From: Ilyonectria destructans
Lineage: Eukaryota > Ascomycota > Sordariomycetes > Hypocreales > Nectriaceae
Assembly: GCA_020740775.1 (NCBI GenBank)
Contig: JAHEWK010000003.1
Location: forward strand, 682,001-746,000
Direction of reading: 5' to 3'
Length of the DNA: 64,000 nucleotides
Shown: piece by piece, positions 1 through 10,768 of the stretch
How the letters are laid out: each line of letters begins with the position of its first letter
How positions within the stretch are numbered: position 1 is the first letter of the stretch
The notes under the pieces: generated by a model
What the model saw: the letters and a program-made list of their open reading frames with translations, nothing else
What the model was told of the DNA's origin: nothing
The model's database searches: none
Position numbers and translations under genes: made by a program

Positions 1-672
1 TAACAAAGCATTACATCTGATCTTGTGCTTTGCCAGCGAAATAGCCATCGACTGGATCATGGACGAGACAGCGGCCTTTGTGGGTGTGTAATGCGTCTGC
101 AGACCTCCTCCGACCAGGGCACTGATGGAAGAAATTCCAATAATGGCGCCGCCGTTTCCTTGCTTCACCATCTGCTGAGCTGCTGCTTGACACGAATAGA
201 ATGCGCCGTTCACGTTGACCTGCATTGTCCGGTCAAAGAGCTCCTTGTCGAGCCTGGATGTTTCATGTCAGCATCTTGCCCATTCATGGGGCCATTGCAG
301 GGGAGCGGCCACTTACGTGAGGAATTCAGCCGCCTTGAATATTCCGGCATTGGCAACGAAAATGTCCAGGGACCCCCATTTCTTCACAGCACCTTCGACA
401 AGCTGCCGGCCTGTTTCTGGGTTCGTGGTATCGCCAGCAATCTCAATTAGCTCACCGGCTGGGGAGTCTTTCGTGCCCTGGCTTCTGATGTCCTCTGCCT
501 CCTTAATCAGGCTTTTCTTGAGTTGCTCGTCCTTTGCAAGACCGAGATGGTTGACTGCCACATTGGCTCCCTGCCGGAGGTACTCCAGGGTGATTGCCCG
601 ACCAATGCCAGTCGTGCCACCAGTAATACAGGCGGTCTTGCCCCTCAGCAAACGAAATTGTGTGGAAGCCAT
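1..672 (-). CDS. Short-chain dehydrogenase/reductase (SDR), 3' end beyond window
   Basis: NAD(P)-dependent oxidoreductase of the classical SDR family; the substrate cannot be told from sequence. The ATG lies at 670-672. Exon 1 covers 317-672, an intron with GTAAGT donor covers 254-316, and exon 2 runs from 253 off the left edge. The Rossmann dinucleotide motif TGGTTGIGRA is near residues 17-26 and the structural NAG motif (VANAGIF) near 108-114. After the splice come the catalytic region ISSISAL and the YxxxK pair (YTPTK), all correctly spaced. About 200 of the usual 250-280 residues are present, so only the substrate-binding C-terminus is missing. No neighbour points to a pathway. The family is certain, the function open. 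Confidence 0.85.
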
Positions 673-1632
673 TGTGTTGTAAGGTTGATTATCTGATCAA
701 ATCGGTTGATCTCAATGGAGGCAATATAGGCTGTAAAGAAGCCATTGTGTCACTCTTCTTCTACAGCCACAACCTGGTGCAAGCGGTTTGCCTTTGCAGC
801 ACGTGAGAGAGCCCATGATGATCAACTGCAAGGGCGGGGGAAAATGGCGCTATCCCTCGAGACGAGCATGTACCGGGATGTCGACTAGTTACGTCCAAAA
901 CTCTAGCGTCGCATTTCGCTGCCTAAAGATGATTCGACGTGGCTTTGAGATGCGACATCATTCTCCGCAACGGGTGGAGGATAGTGGAGACTCCAAGGGC
1001 AGCCTCGCTATGTTGCCGCGGAGGTGCTCGTTTTGGAGTGACCGTGGATCGAATATTAGCCAGTAGGTTCGAATAGGCCGGCCCAGCTTCGATACCAATC
1101 AAGCCGTCTCTTCAGGATTAGGTTAAAGACAGTATGGTAGTGTAGGCTTCGAATGCAAAGTGTGATTCACGCAACTGTGACTTTCAAGTAACTCTATTGA
1201 TGTGATGGTCAAATTCAGTCGCAATATTCTCCTGGCTATTTCCGAATTCTAGACCAAAAGGAATCTAACGGGCATCGTCCCGTTTCATTCATAGTCATCA
1301 ATTCGTTTTGCGGGAAGACCGGCCTGGACTTGAGCACTGAGAACTTCAAAGAACTACTGATGTTAGCCTAAAGTGGTGCAGGCTTAGGACTCATGCAATT
1401 ACATAAACCCTCGGTGTTGAGCACAGATGTTTCTCGGTTGCTGAGACGGGACCAAGTGTCGGAGTGTTAGGGTATCAGAGGCGAGGTGATCAACTGGCTC
1501 TGCAGCGAGTTGACCGAGACGGGGTTCTTGATCATTTACTGAACGAGATCGAGGTTGTAGTTTAATCAATGGCCACAGCGGCTCGTGCCAGGCGGAGCAA
1601 CTCTAGATACTGATTCATAGCAGATGGGAGTA
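673..1632. other. Intergenic, nothing recognised
   Basis: About 0.96 kb between two minus-strand genes; it should hold the SDR promoter and the 3' end of the AIG2-like gene's transcript. A 92-codon open frame at 788-1066 has no recognisable product. I see no RNA gene or repeat. Confidence 0.5.
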
Positions 1633-2106
1633 TCAGTCTTCTCCAACAAGCTCGACTCCCTCAAAGAGGTCGATCCAATCTTCCAACCTCTCCCCGATAA
1701 AAGTCTCCAAATTCCATGGCTCGTCTGACACAAGATCTGCCTCTCCATTCCAAACATACATGTCGGCTTCGAGCGTCTCGCATGGTTCGTCACCAGGGCC
1801 AAGGATCTCCACAGCGACAGGGGTTGGTTGGTACGTTTCGCCCTCAAAATCATCCAGTTTCCTGCGCTGCGACGTCGTTTCCAGCGTGATTAAATAACCG
1901 TCAACTGAAGACTGAGGGTCATGTTTGATTGCCGCGGGGTAATCTCGATTGTGAAGTGAGAATCGTTTGTAGCCGTAGACCCTGGCTGGGCGAGCGAGTG
2001 AGGAGATGCGTTTGGCGTTGGAGGCGTCGCCAGTCAAGGCCCAGGCCAAGAGTGGCATGGCACACAAGGTGCCGTAAACAAAGAGCGGCCTTGGTTGATC
2101 TGCCAT
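1633..2106 (-). CDS. AIG2/GGCT-like protein (putative gamma-glutamylcyclotransferase)
   Basis: Single-exon gene of 157 residues, starting at the ATG 2104-2106. It has the AIG2/GGCT-like fold signature: the substrate-loop motif FVYGTL at residues 9-14 and the acidic motif LDDFEGETY at about 83-91, where the Glu of FEGE sits at the position of the catalytic acid. Enzymes of this fold release 5-oxoproline from gamma-glutamyl amines or peptides, but fungal AIG2-like members are mostly uncharacterised. The length fits the family (150-200). The protein is probably cytosolic, with no signal peptide or membrane segment. The gene stands alone with long flanks. Confidence 0.8.
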   Translation of the reverse strand: MADQPRPLFVYGTLCAMPLLAWALTGDASNAKRISSLARPARVYGYKRFSLHNRDYPAAIKHDPQSSVDGYLITLETTSQRRKLDDFEGETYQPTPVAVEILGPGDEPCETLEADMYVWNGEADLVSDEPWNLETFIGERLEDWIDLFEGVELVGED

Positions 2107-5100
2107 CTTTCACAAACGAGAATGTGTTGGACTTTTGAGGATTGGGACTGGTAAATTGTGGTGTTTTCGGAAATCATTCAAGAGCGAAGTTTGGGAGGTG
2201 TTGTTGTGAGGTCAACGATGTGATGTGCATAACTGGCTTAGGCGAGGGTTCCCGGCTGCCTGAGGTCACAACCTTGAAAGAAGCCTTCAACAAATGCGAT
2301 AATAGCACCCTGAGGAACACAAATTTCTGCATCGCCACGCAAACCTTACGTCATCTATTGAGCTCTGTTCTTTTTGAACTTCTGCTTTTCAGACATATGG
2401 CAGTCATAATATTTGTGACTTTGCCCATCACCGTCTCATTTTACCCCTATCAAGCAGCTTGGAACCCCCGAGTGACTCCAGCTGCATTTCGGACTCTCAA
2501 CTAATTTACTATGCATGATGTTACTTTTGCATAGAGAAGGTCATATGATATAAGAGGAAGCCGGTCCGGTATGACGTCCTTGTTCATCGTAATGTACCAA
2601 CTCCAACTCGGAGACTCCAGAGTAGGATCGAGAGACTCCATATAGCAATGAAGAAAAATCTTGAAGTCTTACAGCCTGTCTCTCTAGTTTATACTGACAA
2701 GGAATTGTAAAATCTCGGATAATCTGATTGTGTTTCCAAAGTCGAGAACTTCGGCGCGTTCAACTAAACCGACACAACCTCTCAGATTCACCACTTAGTC
2801 GGTATGCCTCTACGATGAATAATACCTCGCGCCGGGGGGCCCATTTACCCCATACTAGAACTCCCCTTGTGCATTGATAAACGCGCGGACTCCAAATCTC
2901 CAACAGGGAGTCCAAGACAGACCAAATTTAGACCCATTCTAGCTCGTCTCAAGGGGTTTCAAGGATTTTTCCCCACGGCCCTGACTCGCCTGATGTCCAA
3001 ACTTTCCTCGTTCTATTCACTAGCCTTCAGACCCCATGGGGATATCCCCGCGCATTCGTCACGCTACGTTGAACTTGATACCCCGTACCCGTGGACTTGC
3101 TTAATGTGGTGTCATTCATAACCGGGTTTGGCTGAAGGCCAGGGAATACTGACAGAGTACTTAATGAGAGCGATCGAAGGCCATTCAACGAAGTTTGTTT
3201 ATTCTTGCCTCTCCCCCTAGCAGAGCTGTCAAGGACCGAAGCCTAAGTAAAGCAATGTATTCACCCTTCATTGGAGTCACATTTAAATAGTATGTCTTGG
3301 ATTGTCTAATAACGTGACTGAGGACGATCTTACAACATCTCCACCCTGGAAAAATGCTGTCTGCTACTGTTCATCCAGCACAAGGTCCGAATTCGTCTTA
3401 GGACCAAGTAGCTAACTAAAAGCAGCAACATGTCGGTACTAAAGCGTCCATCGATGTAGCCAGTTGCCTTGCATTTTAGGCGTGAATAGAGACGCCGCTT
3501 GAACTTGTGTCTGACGCAGTGATCCCATTAACAACTGCCAAAAAGTTCCTCCTCTATCCCCATCTGACCTGTGTTGACCACCTAAATCTGAGTATCAGCC
3601 AGATTCTTCCTCTGTTGCCCAATCTAGGCGGATACCACTGGCCATTATTTGTCATGCAAATATCGACTTCCAGCTCGTTACAAGGTTCACCTTTGGCCTT
3701 TCTTATCACTAAACCCCCACGAGCTTCATGAACGGTCCCGAGCTATCCGCACCTGCCATGCCACTACAATTCTTTATCAGGCGTTTCAAAGTTGCCTGGA
3801 ACCAGGATAATTCCAGGCTGGGACGCAATGTGATATTATACGGCCGCAACCAACTTCCATTTGTACACCGCCTCGCCAGCTAATGCCAATCTTGCGATAG
3901 CACCTCGATTTGTTGTCTCTAAAGTGCGGCTAGAGACTGGTCTTGTGCAAGGCGTAGTGGCGCTGACTGTGGATGACGTACCGCGATATGTAAGATAGCG
4001 CAACAAGACAATGTTTCTTCAGCGTACTTATGTAGACTGGGGAAGCCAGCCCCCGGGAGTTGATTCCAACGTTTGCCCTGTCGATGAGATTTTGACTGGT
4101 AATGTCGGCAGTTGGGTTGAATGGGAGCTAGTGACGTACTCAAAGCAAGGTCAGCGGGCGTAATGGACTCTAGTGCTGATACAACCAACCTTTTCAGCTT
4201 CGAAGATAGGTCAGGGAAGCTCGATGCTGCATGCAAGATGCAGCACAAGCCAGGTGTTTGGGAGTCTGCACCCTCGTGGTTAGCTACCCGTCGTGGAATG
4301 CCAAATTAGGCAATTCTCGATCAATTCAGTCATCCGAATCTGTGTCTAAAATAGGCTAGATCCGCTAGGCCTGATGCGGTAGCTGACGCCGGCAATGAAG
4401 ACCCATCCTCGGTGAGGCTCTTTCCGAGGTCCCCTTCGCGGCAGTGCAGATTCTCAATCAAATTTTAATCGATTGCAAATCACATGAAACGTGTCTTGTA
4501 TTCCCAACAATGATAAGCCTCTCATTGTCAAGGGCTTATTGCGTTCTGTCGAATTATAAAGTGCTCTCCCTAGACAGAGTGGCACTTCAGGCGGGGAGAC
4601 TAGCACCAGACAGGAGAAAATAGCCGGAATGGATACAGGCACGATCGATCGCAGAAAGAAAGCTAAACCTTCGCCATGGAACTACTCCAAAGAGTATATT
4701 CAGCCGGTGAAATTTGCTATTGCAGGTTAGTGTAGCTGCTGTGACGTATGGGTTCTGGGCGTCTCTCATTGATCAGTTCTAACCCTACGTAGTAGAAACT
4801 GCCAGACTATCCGGATATGATTGGACGTGAAGCACTCTCTGCTCGTTCTTTCTGAAGGTACTCTACCTCGGTACGTAATGAGTGGTCGAGTCGCCCACAC
4901 AACAAGACTCTTGGCTGCCATACGTGGAATGGTGGAAATGGTCGGCTTGAGTTCCGACATTTGTCAGAATATGATGGCAGAGGCAATGGGGAACCAATCC
5001 ATCCTTTCCGGACTCGCGCACGCTGGTCCACACGGTATGAGTCTGTCTTTCTGTGCTCAACATGTATAAAACAAGCTTTCCCGCTCTAGTATCTCGATAA

Positions 5101-5175
5101 TTTAAGAACATCAAACATATCTGCAGTTGACTGCTCAAATCTTTACAGGCAGCCTAGCCTGGAGCGAGTTTCACC
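2107..5175. other. Long intergenic stretch (3.1 kb)
   Basis: I find no convincing gene. Open frames here (for example 2142-2504, 3507-3731, 3919-4248 and 4863-5138) are short, mutually overlapping and match no family I recognise. The left half is AT-rich, with scattered T/A runs. The last few hundred bases should hold the promoter of the cation ATPase at 5176. No tRNA, tandem array or terminal repeat was noticed. Confidence 0.45.
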
Positions 5176-8100
5176 ATGTCCAAATCAATGCAGAGCGATG
5201 GTGATCACATCTCTGGACAGTCAAATGTGCCAATCTCCCGCCCAGCTCATGCTTTATCGGCAGAACAGGTTACGGAGGAACTCCAAACAAACGCGGTTAC
5301 CGGTCTGAGCCCCGAGGAAGCGATTGAACGCCTGGCCAAGTATGATTCCAACGAGCTCGAAAAGGAAAAGGGCGTCCAGCCACTTCAGATCTTCATCGCC
5401 CAGATCGTTAACGCCATGACGCTGGTGAGAAAAACAAACCCAACACTTCCGCCGGAGCCATGCTTATGTCTATAGATTCTCTTACTTGCCCTTGCCGCCA
5501 GTTTCGCCATTCAGGCGTGGATTGAGGGCGGGGTGTTGGCCGCCCTCATCTTGATCAATATCGTCATCGGATTCTTGCAAGACTTGCAAGCTGCACGAAC
5601 TATCGCCTCGCTAGAATCGCTAAACTCACCTACGGCTCGCGTCATCCGAGCGGGCGAAAGTCAAGTCACAAATGTCGCTGACCTGGTCCCCGGTGACATC
5701 CTGGACCTCAAAACCGGTGATGTTGTCCCTGCCGACGCTCGCCTTCTGGATTCTGTCAATCTTGAGGTTGATGAAGCGCTTCTCACCGGCGAATCCCTAC
5801 CTGTTCGCAAGGATCCTGAGCTAGCATATGACGAGGATGACATTGGCCCTGGCGACCGACTCAATGTCGTCTTCAGCTCTACGACTATCACCAAAGGCCG
5901 AGGGCGAGCTGTTGTGTTTGCGACCGGGATGTACACAGAAATTGGAGCCATTGCTGCTGCACTGAGGGCAGAGGATGGCAAAAAGAGCGTCCTCAAGCGA
6001 GGTGAGAATGGAAAGGCCTCGATTGGCGCTTACATTATCTTCTCGTGTCTTCAGGTATGGGAATTTTGGGGAAGATTTCTTGGTCTCACAGTCGGAACAC
6101 CCCTGCAGCGGAAGCTATCTCGCCTGTTTCTTTACATCTTCGCCTTTGCTATCATCTGCACCCTCATCGTCCTAGGCGCAAACAATTTCCAGGGACGTCG
6201 AGACGTTATCATCTACGGTGTCGCGACTGCTCTTGGCACGCTCCCGGTCACGCTTATCCTGGTTCTCACTATCACTATGGCGGCGGGAACCAAGGTGATG
6301 GTGCAACGACATGTCCTTGTCAGAAATATGAGAAGCTTGGAGGCCTTGGGAGGTGTGACAAGTATGTATTCTGTCCAGATGTTAATCAAAAACTGCAACT
6401 AACCACTCTGCATAGCCATCTGCTCCGACAAAACCGGTACTCTAACTCAAGGAAAGATGGTGATGAGAATGGCATGGCTGCCAGGGCACGGGACCTACCA
6501 AATCGATACATCCAACGACCCGTATAACCCAGAGGCTGGGTCTGTTAAATTCACCAACGCCGAGCCCAAAGGCATGGAAACAGAGAAGCAGGAGGTCTCA
6601 TCGGTTGATGCCAGCAAGGAAGCTCAGAAAAGTTCCTCGTTCCAGCGCTACCTTGAAGTCGCCTCTTTTGCCAACTTGGCAACAGTACGGAAAGCTGACG
6701 GCGAAAAGTCCGAAGGCTCAAGCGAATGGATTGCTCATGGCGACCCTACTGAGATTGCCATCCGAGTTTTCGTTGAGCGGTTTGGACAACGTTCACTGTC
6801 AAACAACGATGACTGGAAACAACTTGCCGAATTCCCTTTCGATTCCTCCGTCAAGAAGATGTCCGTTCTCTGCCAAGACAACGTATCAGGAACCGTACAT
6901 GTTTTCACCAAAGGTGCGGTTGAGCGTGTAATTGGTAGCTGCTCAACCATCAGCACCTCTACCGATGCCCTTGCTCCTATTACGGCACAGTGTACGGAAC
7001 AAATTCTGGAAAATATGGAAGCCCTGGCCCGCCAAGGTCTGCGCGTCCTCGCGTTGGCCAGTCGGTCCGGTGTCCGATCAGTTTCCGAGGCCGAAATAAA
7101 GGCTGGAATCATCAAGCGCGACGAATTCGAACACGACCTTGTCTTCCGCGGTCTCGTCGGTATCTATGACCCTCCGCGTCCAGAGTCGAGGCCGAGCGTC
7201 TTCAAGTGTCACCAAGCTGGTATCAGCGTGCATATGTTGACTGGCGATCACCCAGAAACGGCGCGCGCTATCGCCAAGGAGGTTGGTATCCTTCCATCCC
7301 GAATGGACCTTCTCAGACAGGATGTCGCGAAAATCCTCGTCATGACGGCACACGACTTTGACCGATTGACGGATGATGAGGTGGATCAACTTCCGCAACT
7401 GCCTCTCGTCGTCGCCCGGTGCGCCCCAAACACAAAGGTCAGGATGATTGATGCTCTGCACCGACGTGGACAGTATGTTGCTATGACAGGCGATGGAGTC
7501 AATGACTCCCCGAGCCTGAAGCGTGCCGATGTAGGCATTGCTATGGGACTGGCTGGATCCGATGTTGCCAAAAGGTGAGAATTAATACCTGATTTTGTCA
7601 TTTTATTTTAGCTAACCGCGTGGTAGTGCCTCGGATATTGTGCTTACAGACGACAATTTTGCCTCAATCCTCAATGCTGTAGAAGAGGGGCGACGCATCT
7701 TTGACAACGTCCAAAAGTTCATGCTCCATGTTCTCGCCGCCAACACAGGTTTCGTCACGACGCTTCTAGTGGGCCTGGCCTACAAAGACTCTCAAGGAAT
7801 CTCCATCTTCCAGGTTACGCCTATTGAGATTTTGTTCATGTTATTGGTTGCTGGCGCGTTTACGGAAACCGGTCTGGGCTTTGAGTCTGCAACACCAGAC
7901 ATTTTGAACCGACCGCCTCAGAGTGTGAGTTCTCACCCAGCTAAGCCCCCAGAGATGGGCCCTCAATGATACAAAAATTCCTAACTTTACCTCCTATAGC
8001 TTAAATATGGCGTCTTCACCCCCGAATTCCTGGCTGATCTTTTCGCCTACGGCATTCTCATGGCCGTCTGTCTTCTGAGTAGTTTTGCAATCGTCCTATT

Positions 8101-8608
8101 CGGTATGAATGATGGCCATCTCGGAAGCGACTGCAACATCAAGTACTCAGAATCTTGCAACGCCGTGTTCCGCGCTCGCACCACATGCTTCTCAAGCATG
8201 ATGTGGATTTTCCTCCTCTTCGGCTGGGAGCTTGTTGACGCAAGGCGCTCCTTTTTGGATGGTGCCTTCACTGACACGAAAGCATGGGCATTCAGGCTTT
8301 GGCGCAACAAGTTCTTGTTCTGGTCTGTCGTCATCGGATTCGTTAGCATCGTTCCTACGATCTACATCCCAGTTCTGAACCACAGCGTGTTCTTGCACTA
8401 CAACATCGACCGTGAATGGGGAATCGTCGTTGCCGTGACGATGCTGTTCTTTGCCGGTGCAGAATTGTGGAAATGGGCGAAGCGAGTATACTTGAGAAGG
8501 AAGAACTTGATGAACCACAAAGATGAAGGGTCTGGCGAAGAGGAGTTGGAGGCGAGGGTATTTGAGCAGTTCTACCAGTCCGACTTTGGTAGTGACAGCA
8601 CGTGTTAG
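5176..8608 (+). CDS. ENA-type (P-type IID) Na+/K+ efflux ATPase
   Basis: P-type cation pump of 1066 residues, most like fungal ENA/exitus-natru ATPases that expel Na+ or K+ at the plasma membrane under salt or high pH. Exons: 5176-5424, 5476-6361, 6416-7574, 7627-7924 and 8000-8608; all phases join. The actuator motif LLTGES is at about 185-190, the phosphorylation site SDKTGTLTQ around D383, and the hinge TGDGVNDSPSLK near 735. An N-terminal cation-ATPase domain (residues ~20-80) and paired C-terminal membrane helices complete the fold. The start ATG is in good context (CACCATG). IID membership is inferred from overall resemblance; a Ca2+-type IIA pump is less likely. The gene is intact. Confidence 0.88.
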
Positions 8609-9048
8609 AAGGAAGGCCAACGGCAGCAGTGTGAGAAACGCATAGAGTTTGAGCGATAAAAATTAGCGATAGACAATCCCGCTCCATTTAGAGCAATATA
8701 CCATGATTAGAAAACGCCTGAACAGGTATCAGAAAGCAGATGTGTATGAGATGAATCTGGATCCGGAGGCAATGCAAGGCTCGGTCTTGGTCGGAACCGA
8801 AAACAAACCGGCGCTAGTCTGTAAGCGGCTAAAGCATCCCGATTGACCGAACCCCCAGCGGACTCCCCGCATGCGACGGACAGTAGAAACCGCCGGCCTC
8901 TTGTCTCGGCTGGCTTGGAGTGTCAGCACCGGCCGGATCCTTTGCCCGCTACGTGTCCTCAAAGTCATATAAAGAGAGAGAGATGGAACGGAGTCATTAC
9001 TGGAACATCAGATATATCCCTACTCACAATTTTAAACATACACACAAA
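8609..9048. promoter_or_regulatory. Intergenic with TATA-like box before the FAD monooxygenase
   Basis: 440 bp between the ATPase stop and the monooxygenase ATG. A TATAAAG sequence at 8968-8974 lies 81 bp upstream of that ATG, a normal distance for a fungal core promoter. I see nothing else. Confidence 0.45.
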
Positions 9049-10302
9049 ATGCCGTTTCAACCACGGATTGCTATTGTTGGCGGCGGACCCTCCGGCTTGG
9101 CACTCGGCCTGCTGTTGCGGCAACACGGCATCCAACCCACGATTTACGAGCTGCGAACCAAATTGACGACACAAGAGCTCGCTAAACCATCCGGTATGCT
9201 GGACCTGCACCAAGAGTCCGGACTAAAGGCGATGCGCGAGTGCGGCCTATGGGACGACTTCCAGGCTTCCATAGGGGACTGTTCTGAAGCCTGCCGTGTT
9301 CTCGATACTCAGGGAAACGTCTTGCACACCGACAACGGCGAGATTTCGACTCGCCCGGAAATTTCGCGACACGCATTGACTAGTATTCTTTTGAAGAAAG
9401 TCTCGTCAGATGGCATCAAGTGGGACCATAAGATCACAGATGTACGAGAGGCCCGCAATGCGACTACTGGAGCCACCGAGATCACGCTCGACCTTGGCGC
9501 TAATGGCACCGCAAACTACGACTTTGTCGTCGGCGCCGACGGTGCATGGTCCCGGGTGCGCAAGCTGCTTACGGACGTCAAGCCTTCCTACTCTGGCGCA
9601 CAGTATGTGATGGCGACATTGAGAAACGCATCAACTAAATTCCCACATCTGGCCGAGCTGAGCGGTACGGGCGCGCTCGCAGCACTCGGTGGCGGGAATG
9701 GAATCATGACGCACCGCGGCCCGCAGGACTCGATCAGAGTGTATGCATGCGTGAGCACGCCGCACGAGAACTGGGCTGAGGCGGTCGGTGTACAGGGCAA
9801 GCCGGCGGCTGAGGTCAAACCGGTGCTCCTGAGCGATGACAAGATCTTTGCCAAGTGGGCGCCTGAATTGAAGAACCTGCTCTCCACAGCCTGCGATGAG
9901 GATACCAAGGACAACGGAGGCCCGGCTGACATTCTGCCCCTGTATATGCTCCCCATCGGCCATCGCTGGGAGTACCGAGCGGGCGCGACCCTTATCGGCG
10001 ACGCAGCTCACCTGATGACACCATGGGCAGGCGAAGGTGTCAATCTGGCGCTGTGGGATTCGCTGGACCTGGCGCACGCCCTGGGAGGAGTCCCCGAGGC
10101 CGAGGACGCAGCCGCATGGCAGGCAGGGCTCGAGCCACGCATACGCAAGTTCGAGGACACGATGCTGGAGCGGGCGAAAGAGAAGGCAGAGGAGAGTGCT
10201 AAGAACCAGAAGATGCTTCTATCTGAAAATGGCGGACAAGCGATGGCGGATATGTTTAAGACGTTCGAGGCCATGGCGGCTGGTGGCGGCCCGCTGCCTT
10301 AG
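9049..10302 (+). CDS. FAD-dependent monooxygenase (TetX/UbiH-like)
   Basis: Single-exon flavoprotein hydroxylase of 417 residues (group A, PHBH fold). The ATG at 9049 is preferred over in-frame codons further upstream because the FAD-binding strand IAIVGGGPSGLALG begins seven residues later. The DG motif (GADGAWSRVR) lies near residues 160-170 and the second FAD motif GDAAHLMTPWAGEGVN near 315-330. Such enzymes use NAD(P)H and O2 to hydroxylate aromatic or polycyclic substrates; fungal TetX-like paralogues occur in secondary metabolism and detoxification. No biosynthetic core enzyme lies nearby, so a stand-alone detoxifying role is as likely. No membrane helix was seen. Confidence 0.87.
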   Translation: MPFQPRIAIVGGGPSGLALGLLLRQHGIQPTIYELRTKLTTQELAKPSGMLDLHQESGLKAMRECGLWDDFQASIGDCSEACRVLDTQGNVLHTDNGEISTRPEISRHALTSILLKKVSSDGIKWDHKITDVREARNATTGATEITLDLGANGTANYDFVVGADGAWSRVRKLLTDVKPSYSGAQYVMATLRNASTKFPHLAELSGTGALAALGGGNGIMTHRGPQDSIRVYACVSTPHENWAEAVGVQGKPAAEVKPVLLSDDKIFAKWAPELKNLLSTACDEDTKDNGGPADILPLYMLPIGHRWEYRAGATLIGDAAHLMTPWAGEGVNLALWDSLDLAHALGGVPEAEDAAAWQAGLEPRIRKFEDTMLERAKEKAEESAKNQKMLLSENGGQAMADMFKTFEAMAAGGGPLP

Positions 10303-10450
10303 GGGCATTCAAGTGGAAGGAGGGGTTCATGACATAGAGACTGTATTAGTAGATAGAAATTGTATGTAATAGATAGTTAAATTTGCGTCCCAAGTACCCG
10401 ATTGTCAGTCGATGGGCTTTTATTAAGTAAGTCTTTAGTGGTTCGTCCAG

Positions 10451-10768
10451 TTAATTGCCATATCCCTGGCCCTTGTGACTACCTAATAAGTGTTCAACGG
10501 ATCCAACCCCACTATCGCGACCCATCATCGAACCCCCTCCTCTGCGCCAGCGTGAGTTGTTGAGGCGCGTGAGCTCTGGATATTCTTGATCGGCATTATA
10601 GATGATTCGAAAATACCAAGTTCGAATACGCTGAGAGACTTCTATTCTGGACTCTTCGAGTGTTTCACATGACGAACCAACCTCTGGCTTCGCTGTACGA
10701 ACCTCTGCTACTGGCCCAGCCTCGGCCAGCTTAATCTGGTCCTCGATATGAACAGACTGCCCAGACTT
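10451..10768 (-). pseudogene. Possible gene remnant, start-less open frame
   Basis: A 105-codon frame is open on the minus strand from 10768 to the TAA at 10451-10453, bounded upstream by a TAA at 10769-10771. It has no usable start and looks like the C-terminal end of a protein: a charged stretch with RIRTWYFRIIYNADQEYPEL followed by a Gly-rich tail. I cannot name a family. It partly overlaps the decayed 5' end of the patatin gene on the other strand, so it may be a fragment of an inserted or rearranged gene, or chance. Confidence 0.25.
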
